Shown here: piece after piece, positions 44,378-52,968 of the stretch
Layout of the letters: each line of letters starts with the position of its first letter
Position numbering within the stretch: position 1 is the stretch's first letter
Source of the DNA: Chitinophagaceae bacterium
GTDB taxonomy: Bacteria > Bacteroidota > Bacteroidia > Chitinophagales > Chitinophagaceae
Direction: 5' to 3'
Length of the DNA: 64,000 bases
NCBI GenBank assembly: GCA_016720585.1
Contig: JADKKH010000005.1
Coordinates: 310,001-374,000, forward strand
Notes under the pieces: generated by a model
What the model was told of the DNA's origin: nothing
What the model saw: only the letters and a program-made list of their open reading frames with translations
Databases searched by the model: none
Program-made: the position numbers and the translations under genes

Positions 44378-46711
44378 TTACCGGAATTTTGAAATATCGT
44401 CGATAACATATACGCCTCTTCCATAAGTTGCAATCACTAATTTTCTATCTCTTGGATGAATAAACATATCATCTACTGCTACAGAAGCCGGCATATTGCC
44501 ATTTAAGGGAGTCCATTTTTTGCCCAGGTCCTTACTCATATATATACCCATATCCGTTCCGCAAAAAAGCAATAACCCCACTTGTCCATCATCACCCTCA
44601 ATAATTACATTAGCCGGTGAAGCGGGGAGATTCCCGGAAATCAGCTTCCAGTCTGTCCCATAATTTTCAGAAATGTACAGATAAGGCGTGTGATTATCCT
44701 GTCGCCGGTCGTTCAGAGCGAGGTAAACCCTTCCCGGGAAGAATATCGACAGACTTATTTTTGCAACGTGTTTATTTAACGGCAAACCCCGGGTGATTTC
44801 TTTCCAGTTTCCTCCGTCATTCATCGTCAGCCATATCCGACCATCATCCGTACCGGCATAAATGATTCCCGGCTGATCTCCCTCAGCAATTGCTGTTATA
44901 GCCTGGTGATAGATCAGGTATGGATACACGCCCATTTTTGATTTATCATTATAGGAAAGATCATGACTGATCATCTTCCAGTTTTCACCGCCATCTGTTG
45001 ATTTATATAAATGCTGGAGACCATGATAGATCACGTTATGATCAAACTTCGACATCAGCGTACCCGCCAGCCATTCTCCCCGTAAAGAATCAATAGCACC
45101 GACAGAAAACATTTTTATCCGTTTACTCCGGGTGCTATCCGGTTTACTCATATCGCTTTTCATCAACCTTCCATAGTACGTGCTGGAAAAAACAATATTG
45201 GGATTTCTCGGGTCAACCTGTATCTGCGTGCCCTCCCCGCCGGGTGCATAGTCCCAGCTGCGAAAAGCAGAATCCTGTGGTTGTCCAAACGTATTTAAGA
45301 TATTACCGCTGAAAGTACCTTCATCCTGTATCGAGCCAAAAACATTGAAGGGTGTTTTCATATCATAGGTAACTGTATAAAACTGCGTAGTTGGTATTTT
45401 ATCAAAAAAATTATTCCATATTTTGCCGCCATCCATAGTTGTGCTTACACCCCCATCGTTTCCTAAAATTATCCTGTCGGGATGTTCTTCGTCAATCCAA
45501 AAGGCATGATTATCCCCATGGATATCCTCGCTTGTTTTATCAGAAGGACGGAATTTCTCCCAGGTTTTTCCGCCATCTTCCGATTTACCCATGGAAACAC
45601 CGAGAACATAGACTTTATTTTCATTTTTGGGGTCAACTCTAACCTGGCCGAATACCCAACCATAAGTACCTGAAAATGGTTTGAAGAAATCATGGATCTC
45701 TCCCATCTTTTCCCATGTTTCCCCTTTATTAGCACTCCGGTAAACAGCTCCACCAATAACTACTTTCTGCACCTGGCGTTCATAACTATCGGTTTCACCA
45801 GGTTTGGGTTCTCTTTTTTTAGTATGATCATCTACAAATGCATAGAGCACATTTGGATTTGAATGAGAGATGGCCAGTCCGATCCGGCCCGTAAGTTTTG
45901 TATCGGGCATTCCTTTATCAATAATTTTCCAGGTCTTTCCTCCATTCGTTGTTTTATAAATATGGTCGCCATTTTCCGGAACCGGGTCACTCCAGCGGCG
46001 ACGGATGCGGTTCCACATAGAAGCATAAAGCGTATTCGGATCAGCAGGATCCATTACCAGGTCAATACACCCGCTTTTCTCATTTTCAGTTAAAATATTT
46101 TTCCAGGTCTTTCCGCCATCCATTGTCAGGTAAACACCCCGGTCTTTATTATAGGACCATTCATTGCCACTGGCGGCCACATAAACTATGTTTGGATTTT
46201 TGGGATGAACAACCACCCGGCTAATCGTGCCGGTATTTTCCAGGCCAATATGCCGGAAACTTTTTCCGGCATCTAAGGACTTATACATTCCCACACCCGG
46301 AAGAGATGACCGGAAAATATTAGCTTCCCCGGTACCCACATACAAAATATTATTATCCGAAGGAGCTAAAGCCATATTCCCAATTGAAAGGGTTGCTTCT
46401 TTATCAAACAAAGAGTTCCAGGTATTCCCTCCGTCTGTTGTTTTCCAGAGGCCACCGGTGGCAAAAGCAGCGTAGATAATATCCGCGTTACCAGTGACCC
46501 CCACCACATCCGTACATCGGCCACTTTTGTTATCTGGACCCACCAGCCGCCAGGAAAGGTCTTTGTAGGGTGACTGTTGCAGCATCTGCTGCTGCTTTTT
46601 AAAGGCTGCCAGTTTCTGTACACCGGTAGTAACCTGTGCTTTGGAAAACATGGGCAGAAGAACGACACTAATTCCTGAAATCAGGGCTAAAAATAAAACT
46701 GATTTTCGCAT
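44378..46711 (-). CDS. Secreted Asp-box (BNR) beta-propeller protein
   Basis: This is a 777-residue secreted protein with a signal peptide (MRKSVLFLALISGISVVLL to FSKAQ). At least eleven Asp-box motifs (S/T-x-D/N-x-G-x-T-W, for example TTDGGNTW, TMDGGKTW, SEDGGKTW) indicate two beta-propellers as in VPS10/sortilin-like and GH74-type proteins. Such proteins are often annotated as glycosyl hydrolases, but no catalytic acid pair can be confirmed here. No type IX sorting domain is at the C-terminus (VYVIDDISKFR). ATG 46711 begins the signal peptide; the frame is open further upstream (to 46969) but that would overlap the divergent gene. It starts 27 bases from the divergent hydroxylase gene. Confidence 0.75.
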   Translation of the reverse strand: MRKSVLFLALISGISVVLLPMFSKAQVTTGVQKLAAFKKQQQMLQQSPYKDLSWRLVGPDNKSGRCTDVVGVTGNADIIYAAFATGGLWKTTDGGNTWNSLFDKEATLSIGNMALAPSDNNILYVGTGEANIFRSSLPGVGMYKSLDAGKSFRHIGLENTGTISRVVVHPKNPNIVYVAASGNEWSYNKDRGVYLTMDGGKTWKNILTENEKSGCIDLVMDPADPNTLYASMWNRIRRRWSDPVPENGDHIYKTTNGGKTWKIIDKGMPDTKLTGRIGLAISHSNPNVLYAFVDDHTKKREPKPGETDSYERQVQKVVIGGAVYRSANKGETWEKMGEIHDFFKPFSGTYGWVFGQVRVDPKNENKVYVLGVSMGKSEDGGKTWEKFRPSDKTSEDIHGDNHAFWIDEEHPDRIILGNDGGVSTTMDGGKIWNNFFDKIPTTQFYTVTYDMKTPFNVFGSIQDEGTFSGNILNTFGQPQDSAFRSWDYAPGGEGTQIQVDPRNPNIVFSSTYYGRLMKSDMSKPDSTRSKRIKMFSVGAIDSLRGEWLAGTLMSKFDHNVIYHGLQHLYKSTDGGENWKMISHDLSYNDKSKMGVYPYLIYHQAITAIAEGDQPGIIYAGTDDGRIWLTMNDGGNWKEITRGLPLNKHVAKISLSIFFPGRVYLALNDRRQDNHTPYLYISENYGTDWKLISGNLPASPANVIIEGDDGQVGLLLFCGTDMGIYMSKDLGKKWTPLNGNMPASVAVDDMFIHPRDRKLVIATYGRGVYVIDDISKFR

Positions 46712-46738
46712 GAAATGGTTTTTGTAAATTCGTAAATT

Positions 46739-48019
46739 ATGGAAACTTACGGAAAGATACTGCTCATTGCCATGCCAGCCTTTCTTGGGCTGGTTCTTTT
46801 TGAAAAATGGTGGGGCTGGCGGAAAGGAAAAGACACGGTCCGGAATATGGATATGATCAGCAGCCTGAGTAGTGGCGTTACAAACGTGACCAAAGACGTT
46901 ATTGGTCTGTATTTTATTATCCTCTCCTACCCGTTCTTTCTCAAAAACATGGCCTTTATACATGTTCAATCAACCCTTCTTACCTATATCATTGCATTTT
47001 TTGCCCTCGACTTTGCCGGGTACTGGGTTCACCGCCTCCAGCATGTTGCCAATTTTTTCTGGAATGGCCATATCGTTCATCACAGCAGCGAAGAATATAA
47101 CCTGGCCTGTGCCCTCAGGCAAAGTATATCATCCATTGTAAAAACTTTTGCCATTTTTCTTTTACCTGCCGCTTTATTGGGTGTGCCTGAAGAAGTAATT
47201 GCTGTGATTGCCCCATTGCATTTGTTTGCCCAGTTCTGGTATCATACCCAACATATCAATAAGATGGGATTCCTTGAAAAAATTATTGTCACACCCTCAC
47301 ATCACCGGGTACATCATGCCATCAATCCTCAGTACATTGACAAAAACTATGGGCAGATATTTATTTTCTGGGATAAATGGTTTGGCACTTACCAGGAAGA
47401 ACTCCCTGATGTTCCCCCGGTTTACGGGATCACCCGGCCGGTGCGTACCTGGAACCCGATCAAAATAAATTTCCAGCATGTCTTGTTATTATTAAAAGAT
47501 GCCTGGAGAACAAATAGCTGGAAAGATAAAATCGCTTTATGGTTTAAGCATACAGGTTACCGCCCCGCTGATGTAGCTGCAAAATATCCGGTTTATAAGA
47601 TTGACGATGTATATCATTTTGAAAAATATACTACCCGTAGCTCCACCGCGCTTAATACCTGGTGCTGGATTCAGGTACTGATGATCCTTTTTTTGGTCAG
47701 TTATATGTTTGGGAATATTGCATTACTCAACAGCCTCGATAAATCCTATATTATCTGGTACGGTGGTTTTATCTTTTTGAGCGTGTATGCCCTTACGGAT
47801 CTGATGGACAGGAATCAATCAGCGATCATTGGAGAAGTTTTCAGAAGCGGACTTGGACTTTATTTTTTATACCAACAGGGTGATTGGTTTGGTGCCAGTA
47901 GCTATGTTTCTTCTATTACGTATCTGTTGGGTTGTTATTTCTTAATCTCCGTTATGGTAACGGGATGGTTTGTTATGAAACACAAAAATGAAGACCGGAA
48001 ATTAAGGCTTGTTCCCTGA
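46739..48019 (+). CDS. Sterol desaturase/AGMO-like membrane hydroxylase
   Basis: This is a 426-residue integral membrane protein of the fatty acid hydroxylase superfamily, a di-iron enzyme class. Histidine clusters are present: HRLQH, HIVHHSSEEYN, HTQH and HHRVHH. The organisation, with extra helices after the histidine domain, resembles alkylglycerol monooxygenase (TMEM195). It could hydroxylate ether lipids, sterols or hopanoid-like lipids; the substrate is not decidable from sequence. It diverges from the Asp-box protein gene with only 27 bases between start codons, so promoters must overlap coding sequence. Confidence 0.78.
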   Translation: METYGKILLIAMPAFLGLVLFEKWWGWRKGKDTVRNMDMISSLSSGVTNVTKDVIGLYFIILSYPFFLKNMAFIHVQSTLLTYIIAFFALDFAGYWVHRLQHVANFFWNGHIVHHSSEEYNLACALRQSISSIVKTFAIFLLPAALLGVPEEVIAVIAPLHLFAQFWYHTQHINKMGFLEKIIVTPSHHRVHHAINPQYIDKNYGQIFIFWDKWFGTYQEELPDVPPVYGITRPVRTWNPIKINFQHVLLLLKDAWRTNSWKDKIALWFKHTGYRPADVAAKYPVYKIDDVYHFEKYTTRSSTALNTWCWIQVLMILFLVSYMFGNIALLNSLDKSYIIWYGGFIFLSVYALTDLMDRNQSAIIGEVFRSGLGLYFLYQQGDWFGASSYVSSITYLLGCYFLISVMVTGWFVMKHKNEDRKLRLVP

Positions 48020-48144
48020 AATTAGTGGATTGAGGAGATTACTGCATTCAATAACATTTACCACTTACAAAAAAATCGATGGATGATTTCGCCGGGTTCC
48101 GGTATTGTCCTAATCAAGCGGCAAAGTAATTTTATAAATAAGGT

Positions 48145-48726
48145 TTAATTATTTTGCTTTCTTAGATATTTTGTCAATACCACAATCGTCTGTCCTTCTA
48201 TTTTCCCTTCTATCTGCCCCGTATTATCCGGCACCAAACGGATATTTCTAACCACTGTTCCTAATTTGGCGTTCAGTGTTGAGCCTTTTACATCCAATGA
48301 TTTTGTAAGGATCACTGTATCGCCATTGTGCAACACCACACCATAACAATCTTTGTGCAGGTCAACAGCGCCATCACTCTCATGATCACCAGATGCTTTT
48401 GCCCAGGCAAGTCTTTCATCATCGAGGTACATCATTTCAAGATTTTCAGCAGCCCAACTTTCATTCCTGAGCCGGTTAAGCATGCGCCAGGCCATTACAT
48501 GTACAGCAGGCACTTCATTCCACATACTGGTGGTGAGGCATTGCCAGTGCGTACTGTTTAATTCTTCTTTTTTTTCTATTTGTACAAGACACCTGGGACA
48601 AAGTAATACAGCATCTTCCATATTGCCCGTTGCTGGTGGAACTTCATATACTTTTAAATTACCTGTGGCCCCACATAATTCGCATTGATTACCGCTACGC
48701 TTCGCCAGCAATTCTTCCTGTTTCAT
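48145..48726 (-). CDS. PhnA/YjdM-family zinc-ribbon protein
   Basis: This is a 193-residue protein with an N-terminal zinc ribbon (C17-x2-C20 with GATGNL, then LLCPRCLVQIE) and a C-terminal SH3-like PhnA domain (CYGVVLHNGDTVILTKSLDVKG, VVRNIRLVPDN, EGKIEGQTIVVLTKYLRK). The family is historically tied to phosphonate metabolism by name only; its real function is unclear. It converges with the hydroxylase gene upstream and precedes the dehydrogenase gene run on the same strand. Confidence 0.8.
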   Translation of the reverse strand: MKQEELLAKRSGNQCELCGATGNLKVYEVPPATGNMEDAVLLCPRCLVQIEKKEELNSTHWQCLTTSMWNEVPAVHVMAWRMLNRLRNESWAAENLEMMYLDDERLAWAKASGDHESDGAVDLHKDCYGVVLHNGDTVILTKSLDVKGSTLNAKLGTVVRNIRLVPDNTGQIEGKIEGQTIVVLTKYLRKQNN

Positions 48727-48745
48727 TGATTCTTTTTAAATAATA

Positions 48746-48773
48746 GACTAATGACTCAAGACTCCCGACTCAA
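48746..48773. repeat. Heptamer repeat overlapping the dehydrogenase stop codon
   Basis: Four clear GACTnnn units (GACTAAT, GACTCAA, GACTCCC, GACTCAA) span the stop codon (48756-48758) and the last five codons of the dehydrogenase; a degenerate continuation to about 48794 can be read. They are the same unit type as the right arm at about 27963-28027. Confidence 0.6.
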
Positions 48774-50255
48774 TTCTCCATTCACCGTTCTCCAAATCCC
48801 CAATGGATTTTCGTTCTTCAATTCATCCGGCAAAAACTCATGACTCCAGTTTTGGAATGCTATGGGTCTTGCAAAACGTTTTATGGCATCGGCACCAACA
48901 GAACCAAATCTTGAATCGGTAGTTGCCGGGAAGGGTCCGCCGTGCTGCATACTCAGGCAAACCTCCACTCCTGTTGGAACACTGTTCAAAATAATTCGTC
49001 CGCAGATATTCTTAACAGCTTCTACTAATTTATCGTGAATACGAATATCGTTTTCTGAAGCCATCAGGGTAGCCGTGAGTTGCCCTTCAAGGTTATTGGC
49101 TACCTGAAGCATTTCTTTCATATCCTTACAACGGATGATCAGAGAATAGGGCCCGAATACTTCCTGGTGCAGTAATGGATTCTGGAGAAATGTTTGACCG
49201 GTTGCTGTTGCAATGGTCGGGCTTCCCTGGCCTGCCTGTCCGGCAGGCAGGTTTAACGAAGGTTTTGTTTCACTGACTGCCACCGTATCCACTCCAGGTT
49301 GACGCAGGGCTTCATCTTTTTTCTTCCGGTAGTTTTTAAAAATGCCGGGATGCAACATCGTAGCGGGGGCAATTTTTTTGATTTCTTTTCCTAACACTTC
49401 CATGAACGCACTCAGGTCCGGGCCTTCCAACCCGATGATAAGACCGGGATTGGTACAAAATTGCCCTGCACCCAAGGTAATAGAACCCGCATACATCCGG
49501 GCGGTTTCGGCAGCCGAAGTTTTCATTTTCTCCGGCAATAAAAACACCGGGTTGATACTGCTCATTTCTGCAAAAACAGGGATGGGCACTTTGCGTTGAT
49601 TGGCCCAGTCAAACAATTGTTTACCGCCAGTCAATGATCCTGTAAATCCAACTACTTTTGTAAATGGATGTTCTATTAATGCCTTACCCACATCATAGGA
49701 GGCACCATGCAGATGTGCAAAAATCCCTTCTGGCATTTCACAATCAACTGCTGCTTTTAATATAGCCTTACCAACCAACTCACTTGTGCCTGCATGAGCG
49801 GGATGTGCTTTTACAATGACGGGGCAACCGGCAGCAAATGCCGTGGCCGTATCACCACCCGCCGTGGAATAAGCAAAAGGGAAATTGGCAGCGCCGAAAA
49901 CAACTACGGGTCCAAGTGGCACCAGCATTTTTCTGATATCCGGCTTCGGTGGTGCTTTATCTGGTATGGCTGTATCAATTCTTGCTTCCAGCCAATCGCC
50001 TTTTTCACAGGCATCAGCATAGCTGGTTAGTTGGAATATCGTTCTGGCCCTTTCATTCCTCAATCTTGCTTCCGGCAGGTTGGTTTCTTCACCAGCTATT
50101 TTTATTAATACATCGCCCAACGCTTCCATTTCCTTTGCAATGGCCCGCATAAAATTGGCCCTTTGTTTTAAAGAGTATTTCCGATATGCATGAAATGCTT
50201 TCCATGCCTGTTGCATTACAATTTCTATTTCTTCTGCTGTTGTGTCGTTGAACAT
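48756..50255 (-). CDS. 2-Oxoglutarate-semialdehyde dehydrogenase (aldehyde dehydrogenase)
   Basis: This is a 499-residue NAD(P)-dependent aldehyde dehydrogenase. Catalytic residues are E230 (VFAEMSSIN) and C267 (GAGQFCTNPG); the nucleotide-binding motif GFTGSLTGG is present. It fits the branch of 2,5-dioxopentanoate dehydrogenases, the last step of hydroxyproline degradation, giving 2-oxoglutarate. The gene lies next to the deaminase gene. Residues 335-344 (NLPAGQAGQG) are encoded by a palindromic element (49231-49251) that breaks a surface loop without stopping the frame. Some residues near the N-terminus may be missing compared with longer relatives. Confidence 0.82.
   Translation of the reverse strand: MFNDTTAEEIEIVMQQAWKAFHAYRKYSLKQRANFMRAIAKEMEALGDVLIKIAGEETNLPEARLRNERARTIFQLTSYADACEKGDWLEARIDTAIPDKAPPKPDIRKMLVPLGPVVVFGAANFPFAYSTAGGDTATAFAAGCPVIVKAHPAHAGTSELVGKAILKAAVDCEMPEGIFAHLHGASYDVGKALIEHPFTKVVGFTGSLTGGKQLFDWANQRKVPIPVFAEMSSINPVFLLPEKMKTSAAETARMYAGSITLGAGQFCTNPGLIIGLEGPDLSAFMEVLGKEIKKIAPATMLHPGIFKNYRKKKDEALRQPGVDTVAVSETKPSLNLPAGQAGQGSPTIATATGQTFLQNPLLHQEVFGPYSLIIRCKDMKEMLQVANNLEGQLTATLMASENDIRIHDKLVEAVKNICGRIILNSVPTGVEVCLSMQHGGPFPATTDSRFGSVGADAIKRFARPIAFQNWSHEFLPDELKNENPLGIWRTVNGELSRES
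49231..49251. repeat. Palindrome inserted in frame in the dehydrogenase gene
   Basis: CCTGCCTGTCCGGCAGGCAG followed by G is a near-perfect dyad, almost the same as the palindrome at 27981-28001. It is translated as LPAGQAG on the minus strand, with the codon frame unbroken. Confidence 0.8.
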
Positions 50256-50279
50256 TGAAAATTGAATATTGAATATTTA

Positions 50280-51179
50280 TTATTGAATTTTGGGCCTTGT
50301 GGCAATACCGTCATTAATTACTTTTAAAACCCGCTCTCTTTCTTCCCCTTCTAAAACCAATCTCGGCGCCCGTACATATTCACTTCCGATACCAGCCTGC
50401 TTCTCTGCTAATTTTATATACTGAACTAATTTCGGATGAATGTCCAATTCGAGCAAAGGCATGAACCAGCGATAAATGCTGGTAGCTTCTGCAATTTTCC
50501 CGGCTTTTACCAATTTATAAATGGCGACTGTTTCTGCCGGGAAAGCACAAACCAATCCGGCTACCAAACCATCAGCGCCCAGGCAAAGTTCTTCCATCGC
50601 CAAGGTATCTACACCACAAAGAATTTTATACCGGGTACCGAAACGATTGATCAGTCTTGTTACATTGGTAACATCTCTTGTACTTTCTTTTATCGCCGTA
50701 ATATTCTTACACACCTGTAAATCATCAAACATATCCAGTGTCACTTCAATCTTATAATCGACCGGGTTGTTATAGATCATTACGGGCAAATCCGTAGAAT
50801 CAGCAATCGTTTTAAAATAGGTTACCGTTTCCCGGTGGTCGCTTTTGTAACGCATCGGTGGCAACAGCATCAATCCCTGTGCACCCCATGCTTTGGCAAG
50901 AGCAGCCTGCTTCACCGCTTCTTTGGTAGAACCTTCTGCAATATTGATAATGACCGGAACCTTACCGGCAACTTTCTCAATGGCAAATTTTACCAGTACT
51001 TCTTTTTCTGCTGTGGTTAATACACTGGCTTCACCCAAAGTTCCACCGAGTATGATGCCTTCTACACCGGCAGCTAACTGTGCCTGCAGGTTTTTATCAA
51101 ATAAGGGCAGATCCAGTTCGTCGTCAGCATTAAATTTGGTTGTTAAAGCCGGAAAAACTCCTTTCCATTCAAAAGACAT
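50280..51179 (-). CDS. DapA-family deaminase of the hydroxyproline route
   Basis: This is a 299-residue TIM-barrel lyase of the DHDPS/NAL family. Schiff-base lysine K164 (AIKESTRDV), tyrosine Y136 (MIYNNPVDY) and the GGTLGE loop (45-50) are present. Together with epimerase, dehydrogenase and semialdehyde dehydrogenase it fits 1-pyrroline-4-hydroxy-2-carboxylate deaminase, which releases ammonia to give 2-oxoglutarate semialdehyde. A true dihydrodipicolinate synthase is an alternative, but the context argues against it. It lies 24 bases before the dehydrogenase gene on the same strand. Confidence 0.82.
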   Translation of the reverse strand: MSFEWKGVFPALTTKFNADDELDLPLFDKNLQAQLAAGVEGIILGGTLGEASVLTTAEKEVLVKFAIEKVAGKVPVIINIAEGSTKEAVKQAALAKAWGAQGLMLLPPMRYKSDHRETVTYFKTIADSTDLPVMIYNNPVDYKIEVTLDMFDDLQVCKNITAIKESTRDVTNVTRLINRFGTRYKILCGVDTLAMEELCLGADGLVAGLVCAFPAETVAIYKLVKAGKIAEATSIYRWFMPLLELDIHPKLVQYIKLAEKQAGIGSEYVRAPRLVLEGEERERVLKVINDGIATRPKIQ

Positions 51180-51403
51180 ATTATTTTGTTTTAAATGCCG
51201 CTAAAGATAAGACATTCAAAATTTTGTCAGCCTTATTCAATTAGCTGAAATCAATGCTTACAAAAATAAAAAAATACCTGTGGCAGGTTACCTTTTCCCA
51301 TTCCGGGTATTAAGGGATAACGAAAACCCCAATCCCTGGGGTTTAACAGCCTGCCATACGGGAATCTTTTCCACATATTTTATTCACTTGTAAACAAAAC
51401 CAA

Positions 51404-51694
51404 ATGGTACAAAAAACGTATTTTAAGACCAAAGATTATTGTAAAGTAAAATTCTCGTTCAAGGTAGATAATGCTGAAACGATTGAGATACTGGGGTTGA
51501 ACAGTGACTGGGAAAATTCTGTTATCATGAGCCGGAAAAAAGACGGTAGTTTCAGTGCAGATGTAAACCTGGCCAAAGAATCAACGCACCAATTCAAATA
51601 TTTAGTAAACGAAACAGAATGGATCAATGATCCCGAAGCCGATAGCCAGGAACCCAATGAATTCGGGGGGAAAAACAGTGTTATTTCCCTGTAA
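51404..51694 (+). CDS. CBM48-like isoamylase N-terminal domain protein
   Basis: This is a 96-residue protein consisting of one early-set Ig-like domain (CBM48/AMPK-beta type). The pattern VKFSFKVDNAETIEILGLNSDWE, then the strand pair ending HQFKYLVNETEWINDPEAD, matches the glycogen-binding modules of branching enzymes and AMPK. No catalytic domain is attached. It is probably cytoplasmic and may bind glycogen. It is followed by a strong terminator. Confidence 0.75.
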   Translation: MVQKTYFKTKDYCKVKFSFKVDNAETIEILGLNSDWENSVIMSRKKDGSFSADVNLAKESTHQFKYLVNETEWINDPEADSQEPNEFGGKNSVISL

Positions 51695-51721
51695 ATAAGT
51701 TTTATTAATCAGCATATTCCC

Positions 51722-51753
51722 AAAGAGGCTGCCCCCAATGAGGCACCTCTTTT
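51722..51753 (+). terminator. Rho-independent terminator after the CBM48 gene
   Basis: AAAGAGG and TGCC (51722-51733, with one bulged C) pair with GGCA and CCTCTTT (51742-51752), followed by T then AGTTTTA. The stem is 11 base pairs with a loop of about 8 bases. Confidence 0.7.
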
Positions 51754-51910
51754 AGTTTTATTATAAATCCCGGCAAGACACGCTTATCATGCGTCTGACA
51801 AATTCAGGGGAATTTCTATATTTTGATCTTCTTCACAATTACCTGTTTATAAATTCTTCATACCCGCAGTTTTGGTTTCTTTAAATTGTGTAACTGAAAA
51901 ATTAATAATC

Positions 51911-52954
51911 ATGCGTATAGAGAATGATATCAAACTGGGTTTTAAAGATGTGATGATCCGACCCAAACGTTCTACCCTGAGTTCCCGGGCAGAAGTATCA
52001 CTGGTAAGGAAATTTAAATTCTTACATGGTGGAAGCCATTGGGAAGGCATTCCGGTCATTGCAGCCAATATGGATACAGTGGGCACTATGGAAATGGCCA
52101 AAACGCTGGCTGCACATCAGCTATTCACCACTATTCATAAACATTATTCACCGGCACAATGGAAAAAATTTTTGAAGGCAACCGGAGAACACATTACAGA
52201 AAGTATTGCCATCAGTACCGGCACCAGCAATGCGGATGCTGAAAAGTTGGCAGTTATTCTGAAGGAAAATCCTTTGCTCCGGTTTATCTGTATTGATGTG
52301 GCCAATGGCTATTCCGAAAAATTTGTATCCTTTGTAAAATCTACCCGGAAAAAACATCCTGGTAAAGTTATTATGGCCGGCAATGTGGTTACGGGCGAAA
52401 TGGTGGAAGAATTATTACTGGCCGGTGCGGATATTATTAAAGTGGGTATTGGTCCCGGTTCCGTATGCACCACCCGGGTGAAAACCGGTGTGGGTTACCC
52501 GCAATTGTCGGCAATTATTGAATGTGCTGATGCGGCACATGGTTTGGGCGGACAAATTATTTCGGACGGAGGTTGTAAAGTACCGGGAGATGTTGCCAAA
52601 GCATTTGGCGGGGGCGCTGATTTTGTTATGCTGGGAGGCATGCTGGCCGGGCATGAAGAAAGTGGTGGTGAACTGGTAGTAAAAGAAGATGGAACCCGGT
52701 TTAAACAATTTTATGGAATGAGTTCAGAAACGGCCATGCAAAAATATGCCAGCGGGGTTGCTGAATATCGTGCCTCTGAAGGCAAGACCATTCAAATTCC
52801 TTATCGTGGAAATGTATCGGAAACGGTTTTGGATATCCTGGGTGGTCTGCGCTCTACCTGTACCTATGTTGGTGCACAATCATTAAAGGAATTATCGAAG
52901 CGGACCACATTTATACGTGTGCAGGAGCAGCATAATGATTGGTTCGAGGAATGA
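51911..52954 (+). CDS. guaC: GMP reductase
   Basis: Reductively deaminates GMP to IMP with NADPH, for purine salvage. The IMPDH/GMPR family loop GIGPGSVCTTRVKTGVGYPQ contains the catalytic cysteine, and GGGADFVMLGGMLAGHEESGGE fits GMPR. There is no CBS pair between strands, which argues for GMPR over IMP dehydrogenase. The start is taken at ATG 51911 (MRIENDIKLGFKDVMIRPKRS), which matches the family; the upstream start at 51872 is not needed. Its stop lies 14 bases from the convergent ppk1 stop. Confidence 0.9.
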   Translation: MRIENDIKLGFKDVMIRPKRSTLSSRAEVSLVRKFKFLHGGSHWEGIPVIAANMDTVGTMEMAKTLAAHQLFTTIHKHYSPAQWKKFLKATGEHITESIAISTGTSNADAEKLAVILKENPLLRFICIDVANGYSEKFVSFVKSTRKKHPGKVIMAGNVVTGEMVEELLLAGADIIKVGIGPGSVCTTRVKTGVGYPQLSAIIECADAAHGLGGQIISDGGCKVPGDVAKAFGGGADFVMLGGMLAGHEESGGELVVKEDGTRFKQFYGMSSETAMQKYASGVAEYRASEGKTIQIPYRGNVSETVLDILGGLRSTCTYVGAQSLKELSKRTTFIRVQEQHNDWFEE

Positions 52955-52968
52955 GATAACTATTTAAC

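Noticed and set aside
50280..51179. Dihydrodipicolinate synthase (dapA) for lysine synthesis
   Set aside because: The fold fits, but the neighbouring hydroxyproline enzymes make the deaminase role more likely.
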